Shown: positions 51,601-64,000, numbered from the stretch's first letter. The stretch is 64,000 bases of DNA from Xylocopa sonorina (GCF_050948175.1 NW_027490146.1:310001-374000); one strand, 5' to 3'. A program made the numbers and translations. The notes: a model not told the origin generated them from the letters alone.

Positions 51601-53551
51601 GCTTCGATACGTAGACATCTGCGAACGCTATTTCCTTGCTAAGAAGTGTCGCATTTACATTCACTTGAAGTGTAGACGAGGAATACATAACACTTCGCAA
51701 ATCATATTATATCTTACCATGAAACATAGAAATGAGATGCGATATCGCGTTTTAAGAAGCATTAGAAAGCTATTGCTACGATACGTAGACATCTGCAAAC
51801 GCTATTTCCTAGCGAGGAAGTATCGCATTCACATTCATTTGAAGTGTAGACGAGGAAAACATAACACTTCGCAAATCACGTTATACCTTACCATGAAACA
51901 TAGAAATGAGATGCGATATCGCGTTTTAAGAAGCATTAGAACTCTATTGCTACGATAGGTAGACATCTGTATACGCTATTTCCTTGCAAGGAAGAGTCGA
52001 ATTTACATTCATATGAAGTGTAGACGAGGAATACACAACACTTCGCAAATCATATTATATCTTACCATGAAACATAGAAATGAGATGCGATATCGCGTTT
52101 TAAGAATCATAGGAACTCTATTGCTACGATACGTAGACATCTGCAATCGCAATTTCCTTGCAAGGAAGTGTGGCATTTACTTTCATTTGAATCGTAGACG
52201 AGGAATGCATAACACTTCGCAATGAATATTATATCCTATCATGAAACATAGATATGAAAAGCAATATCTCGTTTTAAGAAGCATTTGAACTCTATTGCTT
52301 CGATACGTAGACATCTGCAAACGCTATTTCCTTGCAAGGAAGTGTCGCATTTACATTCATTTGAAGTGTAGACGAGGAATACATGACACTTCACTAATCA
52401 TATTATATCTTACCATGAAACATAGAAATGAGATGCGATATTGTGTTTTGAGAAGCATCAGACCTCTATCGCTACGATACATAGACATCTGCAAACGCTA
52501 TTTCCTTTCAAGGAAGTGTCGCATTTACATTAATTTGAAGTGTAGACGAGGAGTACATATCACTTCGCAAATCATATTATATCTTACCATGAAACATAGA
52601 AATGAGATGCGATATCGCGCTTTAAGAATCATAAGAACTCTATTGCTTCGACACGTAGACATCTGCAAACGCTATTTCCTTGCAAGGAAGTGTCGCATTT
52701 ACATTCATTTGAAGTGTAGACGAGGAATACATAACACTTCGCAAATCATATTATATCTTACCATGAAACATAGAATTGAGATGCGATATCGCGTTTTAAG
52801 AATCATAAGAACTCCATTGCTACGATACGTAGACATCTGCAAACGCTATTTGCTTGCAAGGAAGTGTCGCATTTACATTCATTTGAAGTGCAGACAAGGA
52901 ATACATAACACTTCGCAAGTCATATTATATCTTACCATGAAACATAGAAATGAGATGCCATATCGCGTTTTAAGAAGCATTAGAAATCTATTGATACGAT
53001 ACCTAGACATCTGCAGACACTATTTCCTAGCAAGGAAGTGTCGCATTTACATTCATTTGAAGTGTAGACGAGGAATACATAACACTTCGCAAATCATATT
53101 ATATATTACCATGAAACATAGAAATGAGATGCGATATCGCGTTTTAAGAAGCATTAGAAAGCTATTGCTACGATACGTAGACATCTGCAAACGCTATTTC
53201 CTAGCGAGGAAGTATCGCATTCACATTCATTTGAAGTGTAGACGAGGAATACATAACACTTCGCAAATCATGTTATACCTTACCATGAAACATAGAAATG
53301 AGATGCGATATCGCGTTTTAAGAAGCATTAGAACTCTATTGCTACGATAGGTAGACATCTGTATACGCTATTTCCTTGCAAGGAAGAGACGCATTTACAT
53401 TCATTTGAATCGTAGACGAGGAATGCATAACACTTCGCAATGAATATTATATCTTATCATGAAACATAGATATGAGATGCAATATCTCGTTTTAAGAAGC
53501 ATTTGAACACTATTGCTTCGATACGTAGACATCTGCAAACGCTATTTCCTT
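48680..53551 (+). repeat. Expanded derivative of the 4-kb HOR, copy 5 (4,872 bp, 28 monomers)
   Basis: The first 0.4 kb follows the unit. At 49.1-50.1 kb come monomers absent from copies 1-4: AATATCCCGTTTT (49133 and 49831), CCTAGTAAGG, AAAGATAGAAATGAGG and CATTATAAAGC. 50.2-51.1 kb repeats the 33.9-34.4 kb transition block and the GAATTGAG group. 51.2-53.5 kb resembles 42.4-44.8 kb, including TTTGTATCGTATACG near 51490. It therefore looks assembled from at least three sources. Confidence 0.85.
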
Positions 53552-56160
53552 GCTAAGGAGTGTCGCATTTACATTCACTTGAAGTGTAGACGAGGAATAC
53601 ATAACACTTCGCAAATCATATTATATCTTACCATGAAACATAGAAATGAGATGCCATATCGCGTTTTAAGAAGCATTAGAAAGCTATTGCTACGATACGT
53701 AGACATCTGCAAACGCTATTTCTTTGCAAGGAAGTGTCGCATTTACATTCATTTGAAGTGTAGACGAGGAATACATAACACTTCGCAAATCATATTATAT
53801 CTTACCATGAAACATAGAAATGAGATGCGATATCGCGTTTTAAGAAGCATTAGAACTCTATTGCTACGATACCTAGACATCTGCAAACGCTATTTCCTTG
53901 CAAGGTAGTGTCGTATTTACAATCATTTGAATCGTACACGAGGAATGCATAACACGTCGCAATGAATATTATATCTTATCATGAAACATAGAAATGAGAT
54001 GCGACATCGCGTATTAAGAAGCATTAGAACTCTATTGCTACGATAGGTAGACATCTGCAAACGCTATTTCCTTGCAAGGAAGTGTCACATTTGCATTCAT
54101 TTGAATCGTATACGAGGAATGCATAACACTTCGCAATGAATATTATATCTTATCATGAATCATAGATATGAGATGCAATATCTCGTTTCAAGAAGCATTT
54201 GAACTCTATTGCTATGATACCTAGACATCTGCAAACGCTATTTCCTAGCAAGGAAGTGTCGCATTTACATTCATTTGAAGTGTAGACGAGGAATACATGA
54301 CACTTCGCAAATCATATTATATCTTACCATGAAACATAGAAATGAGATGCCATATCGCGTTTTAAGAAGCATTAGAAAGCTATTGCTACGATACGTAGAC
54401 ATCAGCAAACGCTATTTCCTAGCGAGGAAGTATCGCACTCACATTCATTTGAAGTGTAGACGAGGAATACATAACACTTCGCAAATCATATTATATATTA
54501 CCATGAAACATAGAAATGAGATGCGATATCGCGTTTTAAGAAGCATTAGAAAGCTATTGCTACGATACGTAGACATCTGCAAACGCTATTTCCTAGCGAG
54601 GAAGTATCGCATTCACATTCATTTGAAGTGTAGACGAGGAATACATAACACTTCGCAAATCATGTTATACCTTACCATGAAACATAGAAATGAGATGCGA
54701 TATCGCGTTTTAAGAAGCATTAGAACTCTATTGCTACGATAGGTAGACATCTGTATACGCTATTTCCTTGCAAGGAAGAGACGCATTTACATTCATTTGA
54801 ATCGTAGACGAGGAATGCATAACACTTCGCAATGAATATTATATCTTATCATGAAACATAGATATGAGATGCAATATCTCGTTTTAAGAAGCATTTGAAC
54901 ACTATTGCTTCGATACGTAGACATCTGCAAACGCTATTTCCTTGCTAAGGAGTGTCGCATTTACATTCACTTGAAGTGTAGACGAGGAATACATAACACT
55001 TCGCAAATCATATTATATCTTACCATGAAACATAGAAATGAGATGCCATATCGCGTTTTAAGAAGCATTAGAAAGCTATTGCTACGATACGTAGACATCT
55101 GCAAACGCTATTTCTTTGCAAGGAAGTGTCGCATTTACATTCATTTGAAGTGTAGACGAGGAATACATAACACTTCGCAAATCATATTATATCTTACCAT
55201 GAAACATAGAAATGAGATGCGATATCGCGTTTTAAGTAGCATTAGAACTCTATTGCTACGATACCTAGACATCTGCAAACGCTATTTCCTTGCAAGGTAG
55301 TGTCGTATTTACAATCATTTGAATCGTACACGAGGAATGCATAACACGTCGCAATGAATATTATATCTTATCATGAAACATAGAAATGAGATGCGACATC
55401 GCGTATTAAGAGGCATTAGAACTCTATTGCTACGATAGGTAGACATCTGCAAACGCTATTTCCTTGCAAGGAAGTGTCACATTTGCATTCATTTGAATCG
55501 TATACGAGGAATGCATAACACTTCGCAATGAATATTATATCTTATCATGAATCATAGATATGAGATGCAATATCTCGTTTCAAGAAGCATTTGAACTCTA
55601 TTGCTATGATACCTAGACATCTGCAAACGCTATTTCCTAGCAAGGAAGTGTCGCATTTACATTCATTTGAAGTGTAGACGAGGAATACATGACACTTCGC
55701 AAATCATATTATATCTTACCATGAAACATAGAAATGAGATGCCATATCGCGTTTTAAGAAGCATTAGAAAGCTATTGCTACGATACGTAGACATCAGCAA
55801 ACGCTATTTCCTAGCGAGGAAGTATCGCACCCACATTCATTTGAAGTGTAGACGAGGAATACATAACACTTCGCAAATCATGTTATATCTTTCCATGAAA
55901 CATAGAAATGAGATGCGATATCGCGTTTTAAGATGCATTAGGAATCTATTGCTACGATACGTAGACATCTGCAAACGCTATTTCTTTGCAAGGAAGTGTC
56001 GCATTTACATTCATTTGAAGTGTAGACGAGGAATACATAACACTTCGCAAATCATATTATATCTTACCATGAAACATAGAAATGAGATGCGATATCGCGT
56101 TTTAAGAAGCATTAGAACTCTATTGCTACGATAGGTAGACATCTGTAAACGCTATTTCCT
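53552..56160 (+). repeat. 1,392-bp HOR (8-mer), two copies derived from the 4-kb unit
   Basis: CTAAGGAGTGTCGC at 53552 and 54944, and ACATCAGCAAACG near 54401 and 55793, lie 1,392 bp apart. Each copy contains the CAATCATTTGAATCGTACACG and GCGACATCGCG group but lacks the HindIII variant. They diverge near 54490 and 55880 (TATATTACC against TATCTTTCC), where different parts of the parent unit were joined. Confidence 0.87.
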
Positions 56161-58500
56161 TGCAAGGAAGTGTCGCATTTACATTCATTTGAATCGTAGA
56201 CGAGGAATGCATAACACTTCGCAATGAATATTATATCTTATCATGAAACATAGATATGAGATGCAATATCTCGTTTTAAGAAGCATTTGAACTCTATTGC
56301 TTCGATACGTAGACATCTGCAAACGCTATTTCCTTGCTAGGAAGTGTCGCATTTACATTCACTTCAAGTGTAGACGAGGAATACATAACACTTCGCAAAT
56401 CATATTATATCTTACCATGAAACATAGAAATGAGATGCAATATCTCGATTTAAGAGGCATCTGATCTCTATTGCTTCGATACGTAGACATCTGCAAACGC
56501 TATTTCCTTGCAAGGAAGTATCGCATTTGCATTCATTTGAATCGTATACGAGGAATGCATAACACTTCGCAATGAATATTATATCTTATCATGAATCATA
56601 GATATGAGATGCAATATCTCCTTTCAGGAAGCATTTGAACTCTATTGCTATGATACCTAGACATCTGCAAACGCTATTTCCTAGCAAGGAAGTGTCACAT
56701 TTACGTTCATTTGAAGTGTAGACGAGGAATACATGACACTTCGCAAATCATATTATATCTTACCATGAAGCATAGAAATGAGATGCCATATCGCGTTTTA
56801 AGAAGCATTAGAAAGCTATTGCTACGATACGTAGACATCTGCAAAAGCTATTTCCTAGCGAGGAAGTATCGCACTCACATTCATTTGAAGTGTAGACGAG
56901 GAATACATAACACTTCGTAAATCATGTTATATCTTACCATGAAACATAGAAATGAGATGCGATATCGCGTTTTAAGAAGCATTAGGAATCTATTGCTACG
57001 ATACGTAGACATCTGCAAACGCTATTTCCTTGCAAGGAAGTGTCGCATTTACATTCATTTGAATCGTAGACGAGGAATGCATAACACTTCGCAAAGAATA
57101 TTATATCTTACCATGAAACATAGAAATGAGATGCGATATCGCGTTTTAAGAATCATAAGAACTCTATTGCTTCGATACGTAGACATCTGCAAACGCTATT
57201 TGCTTGCAAGGAAGTGTCGCATTTACATTCATTTGAAGTGTAGACGAGGAATACATGACACTTCGCAAATCATATTATATCTTACCATGAAACATAGAAA
57301 TGAGATGCCATATCGCGTTTTAAGAAGCATTAGAAAGCTATTGCTACGATACGTAGACATCTGCAAACGCTATTTCCTAGCGAGGAAGTATCGCACTCAC
57401 ATTCATTTGAAGTGTAGACGAGGAATACATAACACTTCGCAAATCATGTTATATCTTACCATGAAACATAGAAATGAGATGCGATATCGCGTTTTAAGAA
57501 GCATTAGGAATCTATTGCTACGATACGTAGACATCTGCAAACGCTATTTCTTTGTAAGGAAGTGTCGCATTTACATTCATTTGAAGTGTAGACGAGGAAT
57601 ACATAACACTTCGCAAATCATATTATATCTTACCATGAAACATAGAAATGAGATGCGATATCGCGTTTTAAGAAGCATTAGGAATCTATTGCTACGATAC
57701 GTAGACATCTGCAAACGCTATTGCTTTGCAAGGATGTGTCGCAATTACATTCATTTGAAGTGTAGACGAGGAATACATAACACTTCGCAAATCATATTAT
57801 ATCTTACCATGAAACATAGAAATGGGATGCGATTTCGCGTTTTAAGAAGCATTAGAACTCTATTGCTACGATAGGTAGACATCTGCAAACGCTATTTCCT
57901 TGCAAGGAAGTGTCGCATTTACATTCATTTGTATCGTAGACGAGGAATGCATATCACTTCGCAAATCATATAATATCTTACCATGAAACATTGAAATGAG
58001 ATGCGATATCGCGCTTTAAGAATCATAAGAACTCTATTGCTTCGACACGTAGACATCTGCAAACGCTATTTCCTTGCAAGGAAGTGTCGCATTTACATTC
58101 ATTTGAAGTGTAGACGAGGAATACATAACACTTCGCAAATCATATTATATCTTACCATGAAACATAGAATTGAGATGCGATATCGCGTTTTAAGAATCAT
58201 AAGAACTCCATTGCTACGATACGTAGACATCTGCAAACGCTATTTCCTTGCAAGGAAGTGTCGCATTTACATTCATTTGAAGTGCAGACAAGGAATACAT
58301 AACACTTCGCAAGTCATATTATATCTTACCATGAAACATAGAAATGAGATGCCATATCGCGTTCTAAGAAGCATTAGAAATCTATTGATACGATACCTAG
58401 ACATCTGCAGACACTATTTCCTAGCAAGGAAGTGTCGCATTTACATTCATTTGAAGTGTAGACGAGGAATACATAACACTTCGCAAATCATATTATATAT
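56161..58500 (+). repeat. Further 4-kb HOR derivative with CTCGATTTAAGAGG variant
   Basis: Contains CTCGATTTAAGAGGCATC near 56445, CATGAAGCATAG near 56765 (an intact-length relative of the HindIII variant), TATTGCTTTGC with GCAATTAC near 57720, TTTGTATCG near 57930, and the GAATTGAG to TATATTACC stretch ending near 58500. Several of these marks return in the next segment. An open frame at 56924-57874 (316 codons) is again the stop-free repeat frame. Confidence 0.83.
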
Positions 58501-61500
58501 TACCATGAAACATAGAAATGAGATGCGATATCGCGTTTAAGAAGCATTAGAAAGCTATTGCTACGATACGTAGATATCTGCAAACGCTATTTCCTAGCGA
58601 GGAAGTATCGCATTCACATTCATTTGAAGTGTAGACGAGGAATACATAACACTTCGCAAATCATGTTATACCTTACCATGAAACATAGAAATGAGATGCG
58701 ATATCGCGTTTTAAGAAGCATTAGAACTCTATTGCTACGATAGGTAGACATCTGTATACGCTATTTCCTTGCAAGGAAGAGTCGCATTTACATTCATTTG
58801 AATCGTAGACGAGGAATGCATAACACTTCGCAATGAATATTATATCTTATCATGAAACATAGATATGAGATGCAATATCTCGTTTAAGAAGCATTGAACT
58901 CTATTGCTTCGATACGTAGACATCTGCAAACGCTATTTCCTTGCTAAGAAGGGTCGCATTTACATTCACTTGAAGTGTAGACGAGGAATACATAACACTT
59001 CGCAAATCATATTATATCTTACCATGAAACATAGAAATGAGATGCAATATCTCGATTTAAGAGGCATCTGATCTCTATTGCTTCGATACGTAGACATCTG
59101 CAAACGCTATTTCCTTGCAAGGAAGTATCGCATTTGCATTCATTTGAATCGTATACGAGGAATGCATAACACTTCGCAATGAATATTATATCTTATCATG
59201 AATCATAGATATGAGATGCAATATCTCGTTTCAGGAAGCATTTGAACTCTATTGCTATGATACCTAGACATCTGCAAACGCTATTTCCTAGCAAGGAAGT
59301 GTCACATTTACGTTCATTTGAAGTGTAGACGAGGAATACATGACACTTCGCAAATCATATCATATCTTACCATGAAGCGTAGAAATGAGATGCCATATCG
59401 CGTTTTAAGAAGCATTAGAAAGCTATTGCTACGATACGTAGACATCTGCAAAAGTGTATTTCCCTAGCGAGGAAGTATCGCACTCACATTCATTTGAAGT
59501 GTAGACGAGAATACATAACACTTCGTAAATCATGTTATATCTTACCATGAAACATAGAAATGAGATGCGATATCGCGTTTTAAGAGCATTAGGAATCTAT
59601 TGCTACGATAGGTAGACATCTGTAAACGCTATTTCCTTGCAAGGAAGTGTCGCATTTACATTCATTTGAATCGTAGACGAGGAATGCATAACACTTAGCA
59701 ATGAATATTATATCTTATCATGAAACATAGATATGAGATGCAATATCGCGATTTAAGAATCATAAAAACTCTATTGCTACGATACGTAGACATCTGCAAA
59801 CGCTATTTCCTAGCGAGGATGTATCGCACTCACATTCATTTGAAGTGTAGACGAGGAATACATAACACATCGCAAAATCATGTTATATCTTACCATGAAA
59901 CATAGAAATGAGATGCGATATCGCGTTTTAAGAAGCATTAGGGAATCTATTGCTACGATACGTAGCCATCTGCAAACGCTATTCTATGCAAGGAAGTGTC
60001 GCATTTACATTCATTTGAAGTGTAGACGAGGAATACATAACACTTCGCAAATCATATTATAATCTTACCATGAAACATAGAAATGAGATGCGATATCGCG
60101 TTTTAAGAAGCATTAGGAATCTATTGCTACGATACGTAGACATCTGCAAACGCTATTTCTTTGCAAGGAAGTGTCGCATTTACATTCATTTGAAGTGTAG
60201 ACGGGGAATACATAACACTTCGCAAATCATATTATATCTAACCATGAAAAATAGAAATGAGATGCAATATCTCAATTTAAGAAGCATTTGATCTCTATTG
60301 CTTCGATACGTAGACATCTGCAAACGCTATTTGCTTGCAAGGAAGTGTCGCATTTACATTCATTTGAAGTGTAGACGAGGAATACATGACACTTCGCAAA
60401 TCATATATATCTTACCATGAAACATAGAAATGAGATGCCATATCGCGTTTTAAGAAGCATTAGAAAGCTATTGCTACGATACGTAGACATCTGCAAACGC
60501 TATTTCCTAGCGAGGAAGTATCGCACTCACATTCATTGAAGAGTAGACGAGGAATACATAACACTTCGCAAATCATGTTATATCTTACCATTGAAACATA
60601 GAAATGAGATGCGATATCGCGTTTAAGAAGCATTAGGAATCTATTGCTACGATACGTAGACATCTGGCAAACGCTATTTCTTTGTAATGGAAATGTCGCA
60701 TTACATTCATTTGAAGTGTAGACGAGGAATACATAACACTTCGCAAATCATATTATATCTTACCATGAAACATAGAAATGAGATGCGATATCGCGTTTTA
60801 AGAAGCATTAGGAATCTATTGCTACGATACGTAGACATCTGCAAAACGCTATTGCTTTGCAAGGAAGTGTCGCAATTACATTCATTTGAAGTGTAGACGA
60901 GGAATACATAACACTTCGCAAATCATATTATATCTTACCATGAACATAGAAATGAGATGCGATATCGCGTTTTAAGAAGCATTAGAACTCTATTGCTACG
61001 ATAGGTAGACATCTGCAAACGCTATTTCCTTGCAAGGAAGTGTCGCATTTACATTCATTTGTATCGTAGACGAGGAATGCATAACACTTCGCAATGAATA
61101 TTATATCTTATCATGAAACATAGATATGAGATGCAATATCTCGTTTTAAGAAGCATTAGAACTCTATTGCTTCGATACGTAGACACCTGCAACGCTATTT
61201 CCTTGCTAGGAAGTGTCGCATTTACCTTCACTTCAAGTGTAGACGAGGAATACATAACACTTCGCAAATCATATTATATCTTACCATGAAAAATAGAAAT
61301 GAGATGCAATATCTCGATTTAAGAAGCATTTGATCTCTATTGCTTCGATACGTAGACATCTGCAAACGCTATTTCCTTGCAAGAAAGTGTCGCATTTACG
61401 TTCATTTGAATCGTAGACGAGGAATACAAGACACTTCGCAAATCATATTATATCTTACCAACGAAACATAGAATTGAGATGCGATATCGCGTTTTAAGAA

Positions 61501-62400
61501 TCATAAGAACTCCATTGCTACGATACGTAGACATCTGCAAACGCTATTTCCTAGCGAGGAAGTATCGCACTCACATTCATTTGAAGTGTAGACGAGGAAT
61601 ACATAACACTTCGCAAATCATATTATATCTTACCATGAAACATAGAAATGAGATGCGATATAGCGTTTTAAGGATCATAAGAACTCTACTGCTACGATAC
61701 CTAGACATCTGCCAGACGCTATTTCCTAGCAAGGAAGTGTCGCATTTACATTCATTTGAAGTGTAGACGAGAAATACATGACACTTCGCAAATCATGTTA
61801 TATCTTACCATGAAAGATAGAAATGAGGTGCGATATCGCGTTTTAAGAAGCATTAGAAAGCTAATGCTACGATACGTAGACATCTGCAAACGCTATTTCC
61901 TAGCGAGGAAGTATCGCATTCACATTCATTTGAAGTGTAGACGAGGAATACATAACACTTCGCAAATCATATTATATCTTACCATGAACATAGAATAGAG
62001 ATGCGATATCGCGTTTTAAGAATCATAAGAACTCCATTGCTACGATACGTAGACATCTGCAAACGCTATTTCCTTGCAAGGAAGTGTCGCATTCACAAAC
62101 ATTTGGAGTGTAGACGAGGAATACATAACACTTCGCAAATCATATTATATCTTACCATGAAATATAGAAATGAGATTGCGATATCGAGTTTTAAGAATCA
62201 TAAAGACTCTATTGCTACGATACGTAGACATCTGCAAACGCTATTTCCTTGCAAGGAAGTGTCGCATTTACATTCATTTGAATCGTAGACGAGGAATGCA
62301 TAACACTTCGCAATGAATATTATATCTTATCATGAAACATAGAAATGAGATGCCATATCGCGTTTTAAGAGGCATTAGAAAGCGTATTGCTACGATACGT
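58500..62400 (+). repeat. Satellite stretch dense in private 1-bp indels
   Basis: About 22 monomers related to 56.3-58.0 kb (same CTCGATTTAAGAGG, GCAATTAC and TTTGTATCG marks) and, near 61.6-62.0 kb, to 49.4-49.8 kb. I count roughly 25 one-base insertions or deletions: GCGTTTAAG near 58537, CATTGAAC near 58894, TTCCCTAGCG near 59460, GACGAGAATAC near 59509, CAAAATC near 59875, TTAGGGAATC near 59940, TATAATC near 60060, CATATATATC near 60403, CATTGAAGAG near 60537, CCATTGAAAC near 60590, CTGGCAAAC near 60666, GCAAAACGC near 60842, CATGAACATAG near 60943 and 61985, CTGCAACGC near 61190, CTGCCAGACG near 61712, GAGATTGCG near 62175 and GCGTATTGC near 62384. Most are in homopolymers and none recurs as a family, which fits base-calling or polishing error. 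Confidence 0.85.
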
Positions 62401-64000
62401 AGATATCTGCAAACGCTATTTCCTAGCGAGGAAGTATCGCACTCACATTCATTTGAAGTGTAGACGAGGAATGCATAACACTTCGCAAATCATGTTATAT
62501 TTTACCATGAAACATAGAAATGAGATGCGATATCGCGTTTTAAGAAGCATTAGGAATCTATTGCTACAATACGTAGACATCTGCAAACGCTATTTCTTTG
62601 CAAGGAAGTGTCGCATTTACATTCATTTGAAGTGTAGACGAGGAATACATAACACTTCGCAAATCATATTATATCTTACCGTGAAACATAGAAATGAGAT
62701 GCGATATCGCGTTTTAAGAATCATAAAAACACTATTGCTACGATACGTAGACATCTGCAAACGCTATTTCCTTGCAAGGAAGTGTCGCATTTACATTCAT
62801 TTGAAGTGTAGACGAGGAATACATGACACTTCGCAAATCATACTATATCTTACCATGAAACATAGAAATGAGATGCGATATCGCGTTTTAAGAAGCATTA
62901 GAAATCTATTGCTACGATACGTAGACATCTGCAAACGCTATTTCCTTGCAAGGAAGTGTCGCATTTACATTCATTTGAGTCGTAGACGAGGAATGCATAA
63001 CACTTCGCAATGAATATTATATCTTACCATGAAACATAGAAATGAGATGCGATATCGCGTTTTAAGAATCATAAGAACACTATTGCTTCGATACGTAGAC
63101 ATCTGCAAACGCTATTTGCTTGCAAGGAAGTGTCGCATTTACATTCATTTGAAGTGTAGACGAGGAATACATGACACATCGCAAATCATATTATATCTTA
63201 CCATGAAACATAGAAATGAGATGCCATATCGCGTTTTAGGAAGCATTAGAAAGCTATTGCTACGATACGTGGACATCTGCAAACGCTATTTCCTAGCGAG
63301 GAAGTATCGCACTCACATTCATTTGAAGTGTAGACGAGGAATACATAACACTTCGCAAATCATGTTATATCTTACCATGAAACATAGAAATGAGATGCGA
63401 TATCGCGTTTTAAGAAGCATTAGGAATCTATTGCTACGATACGTAGACACCTGTAAACGCTATTTCCTTGCAAGGAAGTGTCGCATTTACATTCATTTGA
63501 ATCGTAGACGAGGAGTGCATAACACTTCGCAATGAATATTGTATCTTATCATGAAACATAGATATGAGATGCAATATCTCGTTTTAAGAAGCATCTGAAC
63601 TCTATTGCTTCGGTACGTAGACATCTGCAAACGCTATTTCCTTGCTAGGAAGTGTCGCATTTACATTCACTTGAAGTGTAGACGAGGAATACATAACACT
63701 TCGCAAATCATATTATATCTTACCATGAAACATAGAAATGAGATGCGATATCGCGTTTTAAGAAGCATTGGAAAGCTACTGCTACGATACGTAGACATCT
63801 GCAAACGCTATTTCCTAGCGAGGAAGTATCGCATTCACATTCATTTGAATCGTATACGAGGAATGCATAACACTTCGCAATGAATATTATATCTTGTCAT
63901 GAAACATAGATATGAGATGCAATATCCCGTTTTAAGAAGCATTTGAACTCTATTGCTTCGATACGTAGACATCTGCAAACGCTATTTCCTAGTAAGGAAG
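62401..64000 (+). repeat. Satellite monomers, HOR continuing past the right edge
   Basis: Indels disappear again. 62.9-63.4 kb follows 35.6-36.1 kb: TTTGAGTCGTAGACG, CTATTTGCTTGC, GACACATCGC and ACGTGGACATC occur in the same order. 63.8-64.0 kb follows 49.0-49.2 kb (GTATACGAGG, AATATCCCG, CCTAGTAAGG). The window stops inside a monomer. Confidence 0.85.

Larger units (their letters stand above)
1..64000 (+). repeat. 174-bp satellite DNA array, head-to-tail, fills the window
   Basis: The anchor TACGTAGAC (or TACCTAGAC) recurs every 174 bp from first base to last, for example T105, T279 and T453 at the left, and TACGTA at 36124, 36298, 36472 and 36646 in the middle. All copies I read run in the same direction, and no stretch of unrelated sequence interrupts them. 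The length gives about 368 monomers. GC of a typical monomer is about 36%. Monomers differ mainly by substitutions; 1-bp indels are rare except at 58.5-62.4 kb. The organisation (long, uninterrupted, with higher-order repeats) is that of a eukaryotic centromeric or pericentromeric satellite. That location is inference from array form, not from any recognised family. No gene, transposon or unique DNA was seen. Confidence 0.97.

Noticed and set aside
58500..62400. A decayed, ancient edge of the array
   Set aside because: Substitution load is not raised in step with the indels, the indels are homopolymer-type and private, and ordinary HOR sequence resumes after 62.4 kb, so sequencing error is the simpler reading. 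Kept as a finding to be checked.
92..63883. About 100 shorter plus-strand open frames with MLRYVDIC, MKCRRG or MKHRNEM starts
   Set aside because: All are the same repeat frame cut by type-A stops or 1-bp indels. Many begin at TTG just after a TGA (for example base 92), which no eukaryotic gene model would use.
1..64000. A CRISPR array or other spaced direct repeat system
   Set aside because: Repeats are 174 bp and directly adjacent, with no unique spacers and no cas-like genes.
1..64000. Tandem-repeat protein families (TAL, PPR, ankyrin, leucine-rich)
   Set aside because: The 58-residue period and sequence match none that I know, and the DNA behaves as satellite (HORs, indels, stops, equal variation at all codon positions).
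1..64000. rRNA, tRNA, snRNA or histone gene arrays
   Set aside because: No conserved rRNA or tRNA motifs are seen in the monomer, and 174 bp is too short for rDNA or histone units.
1..64000. Mobile elements inserted in the satellite
   Set aside because: I looked for breaks in the 174-bp phase. The only ones are 1-2 bp indels or whole-monomer changes, with no foreign sequence or target-site duplication.
1..64000. Telomeric or subtelomeric repeat tracts
   Set aside because: No short telomere-type repeat (TTAGG, TTAGGG or similar tandem) is present in the window.

Overview
The whole window, from base 1 to base 64,000, is one head-to-tail tandem array of a 174-bp satellite monomer, about 368 copies. 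I found no unique flanking DNA, no transposon, no RNA gene and no credible protein gene. Both edges fall inside the array, so it continues on both sides. The array itself is the biological content. It suggests a eukaryotic chromosome, most likely a centromeric or pericentromeric (possibly subtelomeric) satellite block. I do not recognise the monomer and cannot name the taxon. One monomer counted by hand (36124-36297) is 35.6% GC with 9 CpG where about 5.5 are expected, so CpG is not depleted. This weakly favours a lineage without heavy germline CpG methylation.

Two monomer classes alternate. Type B, the majority, carries the palindrome GCGATATCGC and no stop in the main plus-strand frame. Type A is the minority. 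It has GAATCGT in place of GAAGTGT, two in-frame TGA codons 63 bp apart, and a GAGAT/ATCTC dyad in place of GCGATATCGC. Type A monomers punctuate runs of type B and set most ORF ends. Because 174 = 3 x 58, a stop-free monomer stays open through any number of copies. That explains the many Arg/Lys/Tyr-rich 58-residue repeat ORFs, up to 998 codons, without any gene.

Higher-order repeats (HORs) differ along the array: 1,393 bp (8 monomers +1 bp) at 1-2786; 696-bp tetramer at 3.7-5.0 kb; 2.26/2.09-kb repeat at 6.4-10.4 kb; 522-bp trimer at 10.8-11.9 kb; 1,742-bp 10-mer at 12.5-15.2 kb with a third partial copy near 17 kb; 870/1,218-bp units at 18.0-21.1 kb; 522/1,566/2,958-bp spacings at 21.1-27.3 kb; 2,436-bp 14-mer at 27.3-31.5 kb; 870-bp pentamer at 31.0-33.3 kb; and a family built on a 4,001-bp 23-mer (23 x 174 - 1) from 34.4 kb to about 58.5 kb, with truncated and expanded derivatives (2,436, 3,827, 4,872 and 1,392 bp). 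The 4-kb family looks the most recently amplified, with copies nearly identical by eye.

Two points deserve attention. First, one-monomer deletions in the 4-kb family can be mapped to short crossover intervals, one of which contains the monomer's 14-bp palindrome. Second, 58.5-62.4 kb holds about 25 private single-base indels, mostly in homopolymers, against a handful in the other 60 kb. That looks like an under-polished stretch of assembly rather than biology.
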